Source of the DNA: Sorangium cellulosum
GTDB lineage: Bacteria; Myxococcota_A; Polyangia; Polyangiales; Polyangiaceae
DNA length: 64,000 nucleotides
Assembly: GCF_002950945.1 (NCBI RefSeq)
Contig: NZ_CP012673.1
Span: 11,732,501 to 11,796,500 of the forward strand
Direction: 5' to 3'
The translations under genes and the position numbers were made by a program. The notes beneath the pieces are model-generated. The model was not told the DNA's origin. It was given only the letters and a program-made list of their open reading frames with translations, and did not search any database. Below are positions 33,909 to 43,575 of this stretch, piece after piece. Every line of letters starts with the position of its first letter. Position 1 is the stretch's first letter.

Positions 33909-36364
33909 GCGACCGTGACGCCGTCGCCGCCCTCGCCGGGGCCGCCCGGGCGGAGGCGCGCGACGTAGGGGCTCGCGCGCAGCGCCTCGCGGACCGCGTC
34001 GCGCAGCGCGCCCGTGCCGTGCCCGTGCACGAAGAACGTGACCTTGCGGCCCGCGCCGAGCGCGCGATCGAGGAACTGCTCGGCCATGGCGACCGCCTCG
34101 TGCGCGCGCAGGCCGCGGAGATCGAGGGTGTTGTCCTGCGTCTGGATCGGGACGTCCGGATCCGCGGCCGCGTCGAGCTCGACGCGGCGCGGCGGCGCGC
34201 CGGCGGCCGGGGCGCCCGCGCCGGGCGGCGCGCCGGTGCTGCGCAGCTCGGCGATCGAGGTCGTGAGCTTGAGCGCCCCGGCGGCGACCCGCAGCTGCCC
34301 GCCGGAGAGGACCTCGACCACCTCGGCCTCGGCCCGCAGCCGGGGCACGTAGACGCGCATGCCCACGCGGATCGCCGCCGGATCCACCGCGGGCCGCGCC
34401 GGCGGCTCGTCCTTCGGGCGCAGCTCGAGCTCGCCGCCGAGCGACGTCTTCTGCCCGACCGCGTCCATGGCGCGCGCGGCCGCCCGCACGTCCTCCTCGG
34501 TGGGCTTGCCGCGCAGGCGCGCCTGCGCCGCCCGGAGGTCCTCGCGCGCGCGCCGCAGGCTGGCGAGCAGCGCCTCGCTCTCGCGCGTGATCACGCCGCG
34601 CTCCTTCTCGCGGAGCCGCTCGACCTCGTGATCCAGCTCCCGCCGCTTCGCGCGCGAGGCGGCCGCCTCGCGCTCGGCGTCCTCGCGCGCGAGCTCGAGC
34701 GCGCGCCGCTCGGCGGCCAGCTTCTCGACCATCTGCTCGAAGGTGACCGCCTCCTTCGTGAGGAAGCGCTCGGCCCGCTCGAGCACGGTGCCCGGGATCC
34801 CGAACTGCCGCGCGACGGCGAGCGCGCTCGAGGCGCCGGGCACGCCGACGATGAGCCGGAACGTCGGGCTCATCGTGCCGAGGTCGAAGCCGACCGAGGC
34901 GTTCTCGAAGCGCGGGTCGCCCAGCGCGAGCGCCTTGAGGCCCTCGTAGTGCGTCGTGCACACGACGGTGCCGCCTCGCGCGCACAGCGAGTCGAGCACG
35001 GCCGCGGCGAGCGCCTCGCCCTCGCGCGGGTCGGTGCCGCCGGCGAGCTCGTCGAGCAGGACGAGGGCGCCGGGCCGCGTCTCGCCGAGGATCCGCCCCA
35101 GGTTCTTCACGTGGGCGCTGAAGGTCGACAGGTTCTTGTGGAGGTTCTGGTCGTCGCCGACGTCGGTCAGCACGACGTCGAAGAGCGCGACGCGGGACCC
35201 CTCCCGGGCCGCGACCGGCAGGCCCGCGCGGACCATGAGCGCCGCGAGCCCGAGCGTCTTCAGGGCCACGGTCTTGCCGCCGGCGTTCGGGCCGGAGACG
35301 ATCATCGCGCGGCCCGCGCTCATCGCGAGGTCGCTCGGGACCACCTTCACGCCGTCGAGCGCGAGCAGCGGGTGGCGGCCGCCGAGCAGCTCGATCGAGA
35401 CGCGCGGCGCCGCGCCCTCGGGCGCCCCCCGGCCCACGTCGAACGCGTCCTCCGGGACCTCCGGGAAGGTGAGGTCGAGGTCCCGCGCGAGCCGCGCGGC
35501 GGCGGCGCGCACGTCGGCGTGGGCCAGCGCGCGCGCGGCGGCCGCGACGCTCTCGACGTCCTCGGCCACGCGGGCGGTGAGCGCGGCGTAGATCGCGTGC
35601 TCCTCGCGCGCGACCTCCGCGTCGACCATCTTCATCCGGTTGCCCGTCTCGACGAGCACCCGCGGCTCGACGAACACGGTGGCGCCGCTCGCGCTGGTCG
35701 CGTGCACGATCCCGGGGAAGCGCTCGTGCGCGTCGGAGCGCACCGGCAGCACGTAGCGCCCGTCGCGCTCCGTCCAGTAGCGGTCCTGGAGGATGTCCTC
35801 GTGCTTCTGGATGAGGTCCTCGAGGCGGCGGACGAGCCGATCGCGCACCGCCCGCCGCTCCGCGCGCAGCGCCTCCAGCCGGGGCGAGGCGCGGTCGGAG
35901 AGCGTGCCGTCCGGATCGAAGGCCGCCGCGAGCTCACGCGCGACGCTGTCGAGCTCCGGGTTGATCGCGCACGCCGCGTAGAGCGCGGGCGCGATCTGGC
36001 GCCGGCCCTGGAGGTAATGCCGCGACGTGCGCGCGGCCTCGAGCAGGCCGAGCACGGCGCGGAGCTCCTCGTTCGCGAGCGCGGCGCCGATGCGCGCCCG
36101 ATCGAGCGCGTCGTCGATCTCCGCGACGTCGCGCGCCGGCACCGGCTCGCCGGTCCGGGCGAGCTCGACCGCCTCGCGCACCTCCGCGAGGGTGGCGAGC
36201 GCCTCGGCGCGCGTGGAGGCGAACGGGAGGGCCCGGGCGAGCCGCTTCCCGGCGCGCGAGGCGCAGCGCTCCGCGAGCGCCTCGAGGAGGCGGTCCCACT
36301 CCAGGTCGGTGCGGGTCTTGGTCGGACAGGGGTCCGCGAAGGGCCCCGCAGGATCGTGTTCCAT
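33893..36364 (-). CDS. mutS2: MutS2 family endonuclease
   Basis: 823 residues from the ATG at 36364, which overlaps the stop of the upstream activator gene (TGATG). The order is the MutS2 plan: helical lever/core (ILQDRYWTERDGRYVLPVRS, GIVHATSASGATVFVEP), ABC-type ATPase with Walker A GPNAGGKT near 355-363 and Walker B LVLLDELAGGTDPREG, a charged coiled coil, a KOW-like segment, and a C-terminal Smr domain (LDLRGLRAHEA, FVHGHGTGALRDAV). MutS2 lacks the mismatch-recognition domain; family members suppress recombination or rescue collided ribosomes. Which role applies here is not determinable. Confidence 0.95.
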   Translation of the reverse strand: MEHDPAGPFADPCPTKTRTDLEWDRLLEALAERCASRAGKRLARALPFASTRAEALATLAEVREAVELARTGEPVPARDVAEIDDALDRARIGAALANEELRAVLGLLEAARTSRHYLQGRRQIAPALYAACAINPELDSVARELAAAFDPDGTLSDRASPRLEALRAERRAVRDRLVRRLEDLIQKHEDILQDRYWTERDGRYVLPVRSDAHERFPGIVHATSASGATVFVEPRVLVETGNRMKMVDAEVAREEHAIYAALTARVAEDVESVAAAARALAHADVRAAAARLARDLDLTFPEVPEDAFDVGRGAPEGAAPRVSIELLGGRHPLLALDGVKVVPSDLAMSAGRAMIVSGPNAGGKTVALKTLGLAALMVRAGLPVAAREGSRVALFDVVLTDVGDDQNLHKNLSTFSAHVKNLGRILGETRPGALVLLDELAGGTDPREGEALAAAVLDSLCARGGTVVCTTHYEGLKALALGDPRFENASVGFDLGTMSPTFRLIVGVPGASSALAVARQFGIPGTVLERAERFLTKEAVTFEQMVEKLAAERRALELAREDAEREAAASRAKRRELDHEVERLREKERGVITRESEALLASLRRAREDLRAAQARLRGKPTEEDVRAAARAMDAVGQKTSLGGELELRPKDEPPARPAVDPAAIRVGMRVYVPRLRAEAEVVEVLSGGQLRVAAGALKLTTSIAELRSTGAPPGAGAPAAGAPPRRVELDAAADPDVPIQTQDNTLDLRGLRAHEAVAMAEQFLDRALGAGRKVTFFVHGHGTGALRDAVREALRASPYVARLRPGGPGEGGDGVTVAWLKW

Positions 36365-38310
36365 CACGCTTCGGTCGGATCGCGGGCCACGCCGCCGGCC
36401 CCGCTCGGCATCGGGTTCTGCTCCTTCTCGAGGTAGCGGAAGATGGTGCGCGGGTCGACGCCGAGATCGCGCGCGGTCTGCGTCCGGTTGCCGTTGTTGC
36501 GCTCGAGCGCTTCCAGCACGTACCGCCGCTGGAACTCCTCCTTCGCCTTCTCCAGCGGCATGACGGCCGTCTCCGTGCCGGGCCCGAGGTCGAGGTCCTC
36601 CACGGAGAGCAGCGCCTGATCGCAGAGGACCAGCGCCTTCTTGATGCGGTTCTCGAGCTGCCGGATGTTGCCCGGCCACGAGTACTTCTTGATCGCGGCG
36701 AGCGCGGCGGGGCTGAAGCCGCGCACCGGGCTGCCGAGCTCGTCCGCGTACTTCGAGAGCAGCACCTTGGCGATGATCAGCACGTCGTCGCCGCGCTCGC
36801 GGAGCGGGGGGAGCCACAGGTTCACGACGTTGAGCCGGTAGTAGAGATCCTCCCGGAAGTTGCCGGTGCGGATCTCCTCCTCGAGGTTCCGGTTCGTGGC
36901 CGCGACGATGCGGATGTCGACCTTCTCGGGCTTCGAGTCGCCGACGCGGAAGATGACGCGCTCCTGGAGGGCGCGGAGCAGCTTCACCTGGAGGTTCAGC
37001 GGGAGCTCGCCGATCTCGTCGAGGAACAGCGTGCCCTTGTCGGCGACCTGGAACTTGCCCGGGCGGCTGGCGATGGCGCCGGTGAAGGCGCCCTTCACGT
37101 GGCCGAAGAGCTCGCTCTCGATGAGGTTCTCGGGGATCGCGCCGCAGTTGATCGTCACGAAGGGGCCGCCCTCGCGCTGGCTGCGCCGGTGGAGCTCCCG
37201 CGCGATGAGCTCCTTGCCGGTGCCCGTCTCGCCGGTGATGAGCACGCTGATGTCCGTCGCCGCGACCTTCTGCAGCTTGCGGAACACCTCGAGCATCGAC
37301 GGGCAGGCGCCGATGATCTCGCCGAACTTCTTGTCGTGCAGCTCGGCGACGAGCTTGGCCTTGTCGGCCCTGAGCGCGTTCAGGAGCATCGCGTTCTGCA
37401 GGATGAGCGAGGCCTGGGACGCGAAGATGCTGAGCAGGTCGAGCTGCGCGCGGTCGAACAGGTGCTTGATCTTGTCGTTGCCGACGTAGAGGGCGCCGAT
37501 GATCTGCCCCTGCGACAGGAGCGGCGCGCACATCACGCTGGAGAGCTTCATCGCGATGACGCTGTCGCTCCGGCCGAACTGCGTGTCGGCGAGCGCGTCG
37601 GAGACGATCACGGGGCGGCCCGACGCGATCACCTGCCGCACGATGCTGTCCGAGATCCCCCCGGCCGCGTCGGTGATCGCCTCCTTGCGGACGTTGCGGG
37701 ACGCGCGCACCGCGAGCTTGCGCTCGCCGCCGACGTGGGCCAGGGCCGGGGTGCCCTCGCGGGCCGCCGAGTCGGCCGCCGCCTCGGCGCCCTCCAGGAG
37801 CAGCAGGAAGCCCTTGTCGGCGTGGGTCAGCTCGATGACGTCGTCGAGCATCGCCTCGAGGAGCTCGTCGACGCTGCGCCGGTTGATGAGCTTCTCGCTG
37901 AACGCGAACAGCTTGCGGACGCCGGCGAGCTCCGACGAGCCCTGGAGCGGGGCGGGCCGCTCCGCGCCGCCGTCGTCCGGGAGCCGCGCCTGGTGGACGC
38001 TGGGCGCCTCGGCGAACATCGAGAAGCCGACCTCCACGCCGCCGAGCTGGAGCCGGTCGCCGTGCACCAGGCGGGCGCGCCGCTTCTTCTTGCCGTTGAT
38101 CGCGATCTCGCCGTCGCGCTCGCACTCCTCCAGCACGAAGTCGCGGCCGTCGAACACGATCTGGGCGTGATGGTCCAGCACCCCTGCCCCCGCGATCGCG
38201 ACGTCGTTTCCGAGCGCCTTGCCGATCGTCGTGACCGGCTTGTGGACGCTGTAGAGTCGTGGCGCGCCCTCGGTGGCGAAATACTTCAGGGTCGGCATTG
38301 AGAGGAGCAT
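36364..38310 (-). CDS. FHA-GAF sigma54-dependent transcriptional activator
   Basis: 648 residues, or 644 from the second ATG at 38298. Domains: FHA (about 5-105, TTIGKALGNDVAI ... DHHAQIVFDG), GAF (about 140-320, KGFLLLLEG, GRPVIVSDALAD, APLLSQGQIIGALYV), sigma54-interaction AAA+ (about 340-575) with Walker A GETGTGKE, the ESELFGHVKGAFTGA loop and the Walker B TLFLDEIGELP, and a Fis-type HTH (about 605-640). Such activators read kinase-dependent phosphothreonine through FHA, a typical myxobacterial link from Ser/Thr kinases to sigma54 promoters. It is translationally coupled to mutS2. Target genes unknown. Confidence 0.95.
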   Translation of the reverse strand: MLLSMPTLKYFATEGAPRLYSVHKPVTTIGKALGNDVAIAGAGVLDHHAQIVFDGRDFVLEECERDGEIAINGKKKRRARLVHGDRLQLGGVEVGFSMFAEAPSVHQARLPDDGGAERPAPLQGSSELAGVRKLFAFSEKLINRRSVDELLEAMLDDVIELTHADKGFLLLLEGAEAAADSAAREGTPALAHVGGERKLAVRASRNVRKEAITDAAGGISDSIVRQVIASGRPVIVSDALADTQFGRSDSVIAMKLSSVMCAPLLSQGQIIGALYVGNDKIKHLFDRAQLDLLSIFASQASLILQNAMLLNALRADKAKLVAELHDKKFGEIIGACPSMLEVFRKLQKVAATDISVLITGETGTGKELIARELHRRSQREGGPFVTINCGAIPENLIESELFGHVKGAFTGAIASRPGKFQVADKGTLFLDEIGELPLNLQVKLLRALQERVIFRVGDSKPEKVDIRIVAATNRNLEEEIRTGNFREDLYYRLNVVNLWLPPLRERGDDVLIIAKVLLSKYADELGSPVRGFSPAALAAIKKYSWPGNIRQLENRIKKALVLCDQALLSVEDLDLGPGTETAVMPLEKAKEEFQRRYVLEALERNNGNRTQTARDLGVDPRTIFRYLEKEQNPMPSGAGGVARDPTEA

Positions 38311-38365
38311 AGCAGGCGCGCCGCGGCCTCATGCAGCCGTGTTGGCCGGCGCACCGCGGCCTCGG

Positions 38366-39412
38366 CTACCAGAGCTCCCCGAGGACACACGCCCCCATGC
38401 CGCCCTGGTAGGGCACCAGACCTCCGCCGAGCACGCGCGCGAACGGGGGCCGGCCGCGATCCTCCGGCTCGGTCGTGGCGACGTCGGCGCTGGGGTCCGG
38501 GCGCCCGAGGAACAGCGCCCCAGCCACGATGCCGAGGGCGCCCGCGGCCCCCTGCGCGATGAGGCCGCGGCGGGGATCGTGATCGCTGCCGATGTACGCG
38601 AAGTAGATGGGCAACGACACCACCGTGCCGATGCCGAGGCCGCCCCACATCCACGCGAGCTGGTTCCACGACGGCGTCCAGGCGATGGACAGGCCGACGG
38701 CGCCCGCGGTCGCGACGTTGAACCCGATAAGCCCGCCCAGCGAGATGCTGTCGTTGGCCTCGGTCCAGCCGCCGCTGCTCGCGGCGGCCCCGAACTCGCT
38801 GCCGAGGAGGGCGCCCCACACCGCGCCCGAGGCGAGGAACATGTTCGTCTGAGGCCTCGGCCGGAAGAGCTCGTAAAAAGCCCAGCCCGCGGCGCCGCCC
38901 ACGGTGGAGCCGATGACCTCCGAGGTCGCGAGGCCGAGGAACCCCCACTCCTTGCCCTTCCTCGCCGTGACGTACTGGTAGGAGGCGATGCCGAGCCCCT
39001 CGCCGGCGCCGATCACCATGCCGGTGGCGATCGCCGATGGCATGCCGCGCGGCATCGGCGGCTTGTCGAGGAAGTAGACGCCGACCGGCGCGGCGACGCC
39101 GAGCACCGCGGGCGCGATGAACTGCACGCCAGGGTCCTCGATGCCGGCGAGCGCGTCGATCCAGACGCCGGTCCCCATGCCGTAGGCGACCGACGTCGCG
39201 TAGAGGTAGCCGACCTCGAGCGGCGTCGACCTCGGCTGGCTCTTTTTCTGCGGCGGCGCGTAGGTGTACCCGCCGTAGGGCGCGCCGTACTGGCCGCCGT
39301 ACGACCCGCCCTGCGGCGCGCCGTAAGGGGCGCCGTACTGGGCCGAGGCCGTCCCGCTGACGCCCAAAAGGAGAAGCGCGGAGGTGAAGCTCACGAGAGG
39401 GCGTGTGTTCAT
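38366..39412 (-). CDS. Polytopic or beta-rich membrane protein with YGAPYG repeats
   Basis: 348 residues. A signal peptide (ALLLLGVSGTASA, cleavage after ASAQ) is followed by a Gly/Tyr/Pro repeat stretch (QYGAPYGAPQGG and similar) and then about eight glycine-rich hydrophobic segments such as VQFIAPAVLGVAAPVGVYFL and LGGLIGFNVATAGAVGLSIAW. Whether it is a helical inner-membrane protein or an outer-membrane protein is unclear from sequence alone. No family recognised. It ends 55 bases from the activator start on the same strand. Confidence 0.8.
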   Translation of the reverse strand: MNTRPLVSFTSALLLLGVSGTASAQYGAPYGAPQGGSYGGQYGAPYGGYTYAPPQKKSQPRSTPLEVGYLYATSVAYGMGTGVWIDALAGIEDPGVQFIAPAVLGVAAPVGVYFLDKPPMPRGMPSAIATGMVIGAGEGLGIASYQYVTARKGKEWGFLGLATSEVIGSTVGGAAGWAFYELFRPRPQTNMFLASGAVWGALLGSEFGAAASSGGWTEANDSISLGGLIGFNVATAGAVGLSIAWTPSWNQLAWMWGGLGIGTVVSLPIYFAYIGSDHDPRRGLIAQGAAGALGIVAGALFLGRPDPSADVATTEPEDRGRPPFARVLGGGLVPYQGGMGACVLGELW

Positions 39413-39497
39413 CGCGGCGCCACTTTACACGCTGGCGCGGGGCGACGCGCGGGCGCAGCACGAGAAAGCGCCCGCGCGCGCGCGGCGCCCCGGCGGC

Positions 39498-40496
39498 TCA
39501 CTCGCGCGTGAGGGCGCGGGTCATGAGGTCGACGACGGCCTGCGGCGGCGGCTTCGCCTCGTAGAGCATGCGGTACACCTCGACGGAGATCGGAGCGACC
39601 ACGCCCAGCTTGCTCGCGAGGTCGTACGCGCTCTTCGCCGTCCTCACCCCCTCGGCGACGTGCCCCAGGCCGGCGAGGATGTCCTCGAGCTTCCGTCCCC
39701 TGCCCATCTCGAGCCCGACGGTGCGGTTGCGCGAGAGCTCGCCGGTGCAGGTGAGCACCAGATCGCCCATCCCGGAGAGCCCCGCCAGGGTGAGCGGGTT
39801 CGCCCCCTTCGCCGCGGCCATGCGGCCGATCTCCGCGAGCCCGCGCGTGATGAGGCCGGCGCGCGCATTGTGCCCGAGGCCGAGCCCGTCGCAGATGCCG
39901 GCCGCGATGGCGACGACGTTCTTGAGGGCGCCGCCCACCTCGACGCCCACGACGTCGTCGGACGAGTAGACCCGGAACCGATCCGTCGCGAGCATGCGCT
40001 GCACCTCGTGCGTCTCGCGCTGGCTCCTGCCCGCGACGACCACCGTGGTCGGCTGGCCGGCCGCGACCTCGCGCGCGAAGCTCGGGCCCGACAGGTACGA
40101 GAGCCGCGGCTCGATCTCGGGCCCGAGCTCGTCGACGAGCACCTCGCTCATGAGCATCAGCGAGTCGTTCTCGATGCCCTTCGTCGCGCTGCAGACGAGC
40201 GCGTCCGGCGGGATGTGGCGGCCCGCCTCGCGGATCACCTCGCGCAGGGCGTGGGACGGCACGACGACCACGACGAGCTCGGCGCCGCGGAGCGCATCCT
40301 CGAGGTCGCCCGTCGCGCGCAGGCTCGCGGGCAGCTCCACGCCCGGCAGGTAGCGGTGGTTCTGGCGGTCGCGGCCGATCTGCTCGGCCAGGTCGCCGCG
40401 GTGCGCCCAGAGCGCGGTGGGGTTGCCCTTGTCGGCCAGCAGCTTCGCCAGCGCCGTCCCCCAGGCGCCGGCCCCGATCACTGCGACATTCGCCAT
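39498..40496 (-). CDS. gpsA: Glycerol-3-phosphate dehydrogenase (NAD(P)+)
   Basis: 332 residues from the ATG at 40496. The Rossmann motif is VAVIGAGAWGTALAKLLADKG; family patterns include VVVVPSHALREV, KGIENDSLMLMSEVL, YLSGPSFAREVAAGQPTTVV and the catalytic-lysine region GVEVGGALKNVVAIAAGICDGLGLGHNARA; GLSGMGDLVLTCTG follows. It reduces dihydroxyacetone phosphate to sn-glycerol 3-phosphate for phospholipid synthesis. The open frame continues far upstream but that is a shadow. Immediate neighbours give no pathway hint. Confidence 0.97.
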   Translation of the reverse strand: MANVAVIGAGAWGTALAKLLADKGNPTALWAHRGDLAEQIGRDRQNHRYLPGVELPASLRATGDLEDALRGAELVVVVVPSHALREVIREAGRHIPPDALVCSATKGIENDSLMLMSEVLVDELGPEIEPRLSYLSGPSFAREVAAGQPTTVVVAGRSQRETHEVQRMLATDRFRVYSSDDVVGVEVGGALKNVVAIAAGICDGLGLGHNARAGLITRGLAEIGRMAAAKGANPLTLAGLSGMGDLVLTCTGELSRNRTVGLEMGRGRKLEDILAGLGHVAEGVRTAKSAYDLASKLGVVAPISVEVYRMLYEAKPPPQAVVDLMTRALTRE

Positions 40497-40625
40497 GCCG
40501 GCGACCCTACCACCACCCGGGCGCCGGGCGGGTCGCCGCGCGCGCCGCGGACCGCGCGCCGCGCGCCGCGCGCCGGCGCTCGCCGGCGGCACTCGATCCG
40601 CCGCTCTTTCGACTATGCTGCGCCC

Positions 40626-41699
40626 ATGCTCCTCCGCACCGCCGCGCGGCTCGCGCTCGGCCTCGCGCTCTGCCTCGCCCTGCTCGGGGCGGTGTGCGGC
40701 GCGTGTGGTCAAGGCGCGCTCGGCGTCATGCCGGGCGTCGTGAACGATCCGGGCAACCTCTCGCTCCGCCGGGCCATCCTCGCCTTCGCCACGAGCCAGC
40801 TCTGCACCGAGATGCAGCGGCGGAGCGTGCCGCTGCGCCTCCGCGACGACGATCCGGTGACCGGCCGGTTCTACCCGAGCTCGTGCGTCGCCCAGGAGCT
40901 CGCGAACGGGAACCTGTTCCTCCAGTTCGGCGGCAGCGGCGTGATCTGGACGAACCTGACGAAGCGCATGGGCTTCGACGCGAGCGCCGCCGTCGAGTAC
41001 GACCACGACTTCCTGATGGATGGCGACACGATGTACGTGTACTTCCGTCAGCGCTCGACCACGGCGGCGAGCTTCACGACCCGGCTCATCGAGCAGCCCG
41101 CCGCCGTCTCGCTCGGCGGCGTGTCGCTCGCCCAGGGCAGCGCCTACGCCAACGCGCTCGGCGCGCAGCTCGTGAAGACCGAGATCGCCCGCGGGTTCAC
41201 CGTCATCCGCGACGACGACGGCGCGGTGCAGCTCGGCCTCGGCGTCATCGAGAAGGGGCAGCGGCCGCGCGCCCCGTACGAGCGCCGCGACAACGGCAAG
41301 CTGCTCCTGGCGAACGAGCGGACGGAGGTGCACCAGAACCAGCGCGACTACATCGGCCCGCTGGAGATCACGGACAGCGGCCAGGCCGTGACGCTCACGA
41401 TCGCCCTCGAGGGAGCGCCCGGCGTGGACGTGATCCTCGTCCCGCGGATCCTCGCCGAGCAGTGGCTCCAGGTGTACCTGACCCAGCCGGCGCCGACGCC
41501 CCCGCCGACGCCGCCCCTGTACGACGAGCCCGTCTACTCGGGCGCCCCCTGGCGGCGCACGTTGCCGCTCCCCAAGGGGCAGTACTACCTGGTCGTCGAC
41601 AACACGAGCGCGGCTGGGCGAACGCAGCCGACGACGTATGCCCTCGACGACCGGGCCGCCCTGGTGAGCTACGCCGTCGAGGTCGGCGATGCCCCGTGA
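40626..41699 (+). CDS. Exported protein of unknown function
   Basis: 357 residues from the ATG at 40626, preceded by the -10-like ACTATGCT at 40612-40619 and no Shine-Dalgarno. A strong signal peptide (ARLALGLALCLALLGAVCGAC) carries two possible lipobox cysteines. The body looks beta-rich, with SLRRAILAFATSQLCTEMQRRS, DPVTGRFYPSSC, NLFLQFGGSGVIWTNL and a Pro-rich stretch near 300; LPLPKGQYYLVVDNTS toward the end suggests a beta-sandwich. I do not recognise the family. Divergent from gpsA. Confidence 0.8.
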   Translation: MLLRTAARLALGLALCLALLGAVCGACGQGALGVMPGVVNDPGNLSLRRAILAFATSQLCTEMQRRSVPLRLRDDDPVTGRFYPSSCVAQELANGNLFLQFGGSGVIWTNLTKRMGFDASAAVEYDHDFLMDGDTMYVYFRQRSTTAASFTTRLIEQPAAVSLGGVSLAQGSAYANALGAQLVKTEIARGFTVIRDDDGAVQLGLGVIEKGQRPRAPYERRDNGKLLLANERTEVHQNQRDYIGPLEITDSGQAVTLTIALEGAPGVDVILVPRILAEQWLQVYLTQPAPTPPPTPPLYDEPVYSGAPWRRTLPLPKGQYYLVVDNTSAAGRTQPTTYALDDRAALVSYAVEVGDAP

Positions 41700-41789
41700 C
41701 GCGCCGAGCGCCACGCGAGCAGCGTGCGGGACAGGCGTCACAGCCGTGACGGGCGTGACGGCCGTGGCGGGGGCGTGACCGGCACGACG

Positions 41790-41820
41790 AGAACGCACGC
41801 AGAACGCACGCAGAACGCAC
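41790..41820. repeat. 11-bp tandem repeat
   Basis: AGAACGCACGC occurs twice in full and a third time in part, in the gap before the signal peptidase gene. Just upstream, GTGACGGGCGTGACGGCCGTG is also internally repetitive. Confidence 0.8.
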
Positions 41821-41990
41821 AGAGCGATGCCGCCGACGGACCCCGTGTCGGCCTCCGCGCGTGCGCACTTGCCGCAGCGGGGGGTGCCGTATACATAAGC
41901 TCTCTCTTGCCGCCGCGACCCGATGAACAACCCAGCAGCGTACCGTCGGTCGCGGCCAATCGGTCCGCGAGCGCAGATGTCCGAGCCCCG

Positions 41991-43460
41991 ATGAGGGGCA
42001 GCGCCGCCGCGGAGCCCCGCGCCAGCGCAGCCAAGCCGGCGCCGCCGCCGAGCGGAAGCTCGCCGGAGCCGCGCTCGAGCGGCGGCTCGCCCCCGCCGGG
42101 GGGCAAGGACGGCCGGCTGCTGCGGTTCCTGTTCCACTTCGTGTGGATCTGCCTCGTGCCGTTCGCGCTCGCGGTGCTGAACGTCTGGCTGCTCACCCCG
42201 CCGGCTCACAGCGGAAGCGCCCAGCCGCTCCGCGTCTTCGTCGGCGAGCAGCAGATCCCGGCGGGCATCGTGCTCTTCACGATCTTCGCGATGCTCCTCT
42301 GGCGCTTCCGCCACGATCTGCCCCTCGCGTCGGCGATCGGCGTCGGCGGGCGGCGGGACATCCCGCCCAAGGCGCGCGCCCGCTTCGAGGACGCCGCCGC
42401 GCTCCTCGACGAGGCGCACCGGATCCTGCGCAGCCGCAAGCGCGAGGTCGAGCGCGAGCTGACGAGCGGCGAGCGCGAGCAGGTGGCGCAGGCGATCCAG
42501 GCGCTCGAGCGCGCGATGACGGCCGAGACGTTCGAGCCGGACGAGTTCGACGCCGCCCACGGCCGCGCCGACCGGGTGATCGGCGAGCACCTCGGCCGCT
42601 GGCGCAAGGGCGAGATGCGCGAGTACGCGGAGTCGATCGGCATCGCCGTCGCGGTGGCGCTCCTCCTGCGCGCCTTCGTCGTCGAGGCGTTCAAGATCCC
42701 GAGCGGCTCGATGATCCCGACCTTGATGGTCGGCGATCACATCTTCGTCAACAAGTTCACCTACGGCCCGCTCATCCCCTGGACGGACCAGCGCCTGTTC
42801 CCGCGCCTGCCGCCGACGCGCGGCGACGTGATGGTGTTCAAGTTCCCCGAGAACAAGGAGCAGGACTTCATCAAGCGGACGATCGCCGTCTCGGGCGACA
42901 CGCTGGAGGCCATCAACGGCCGCCCCATCCTCAACGGCTGGCTCGTCCCGCACTGTCACGTCGGCCCGTACCGTTACGAGGGCCGGCAGGCGGAGCTGTT
43001 CGTCGAGTTCCTCGGCGAGAAGTCGTACTTCACGCTCTACGACTCGAACCCCGACGAGACGATGTGTGTGGCGAGCGAGGACTGCGGCCCGGGCCTCACC
43101 TGCCGGGGCGGCGTCTGCGGGATGCAGCAGGGCCCGTTCAAGGTGGCCGCCAACGAGGTGTGGGTGATGGGCGACAACCGCAACAACAGCCACGACTCGC
43201 GCAGCTGGCGCGGCGGGCTCGGTGCGGGCGTGCCGTTCGAGAACATCAAGGGGCGCGCGATGTTCGTGTGGATGAGCTTCGGCCCCGGCGGCGGCATCGC
43301 GCAGGATCGCCTCTTCGTGAACGTGATGGGCCGCCCGAAGCTCCCCGGCGCCCACGAGGCGAGCCTCCAGGATGGCCTGGACAGATGCATGCGCGAGCGT
43401 CCGCCGATCGCCGAGACGACGCCGCCTCCGGCGCCCGCGCGCCCTCAACCCAAGCGCTGA
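41991..43460 (+). CDS. lepB: Signal peptidase I with cysteine-rich insert
   Basis: 489 residues from the ATG at 41991; the frame is open further upstream, so the start is uncertain. After a Pro/Ser-rich N-terminus come two transmembrane helices (HFVWICLVPFALAVLNVWLL; GIVLFTIFAMLLW), a charged cytosolic helix, and a third helix before the S26 catalytic domain. Catalytic Ser240 is in IPSGSMIPTL and Lys295 in DFIKRTIAVSGD; VMGDNRNNSHDSR completes the fold. Between them lies an unusual insert with Cys spaced C-x6-C-x5-C-x4-C (about 358-376). It removes signal peptides from exported proteins, fitting the export-rich neighbourhood. Confidence 0.92.
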   Translation: MRGSAAAEPRASAAKPAPPPSGSSPEPRSSGGSPPPGGKDGRLLRFLFHFVWICLVPFALAVLNVWLLTPPAHSGSAQPLRVFVGEQQIPAGIVLFTIFAMLLWRFRHDLPLASAIGVGGRRDIPPKARARFEDAAALLDEAHRILRSRKREVERELTSGEREQVAQAIQALERAMTAETFEPDEFDAAHGRADRVIGEHLGRWRKGEMREYAESIGIAVAVALLLRAFVVEAFKIPSGSMIPTLMVGDHIFVNKFTYGPLIPWTDQRLFPRLPPTRGDVMVFKFPENKEQDFIKRTIAVSGDTLEAINGRPILNGWLVPHCHVGPYRYEGRQAELFVEFLGEKSYFTLYDSNPDETMCVASEDCGPGLTCRGGVCGMQQGPFKVAANEVWVMGDNRNNSHDSRSWRGGLGAGVPFENIKGRAMFVWMSFGPGGGIAQDRLFVNVMGRPKLPGAHEASLQDGLDRCMRERPPIAETTPPPAPARPQPKR

Positions 43461-43575
43461 GCCTGCCAAAATGAGCGCGTGTGGGGAGCTGCGCTCCTCG
43501 TGGCGCTCGTGTACGGTTCGCGGGCCTCATGGCCGACGCAGCGAGTCACCCGGCCCGAGGCGACGGAGGATGAGG

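Noticed and set aside
39498..43469. 1323-codon minus-strand frame running upstream from gpsA
   Set aside because: Only the last 332 codons match GpsA; the rest is antisense to the exported protein and lepB genes.
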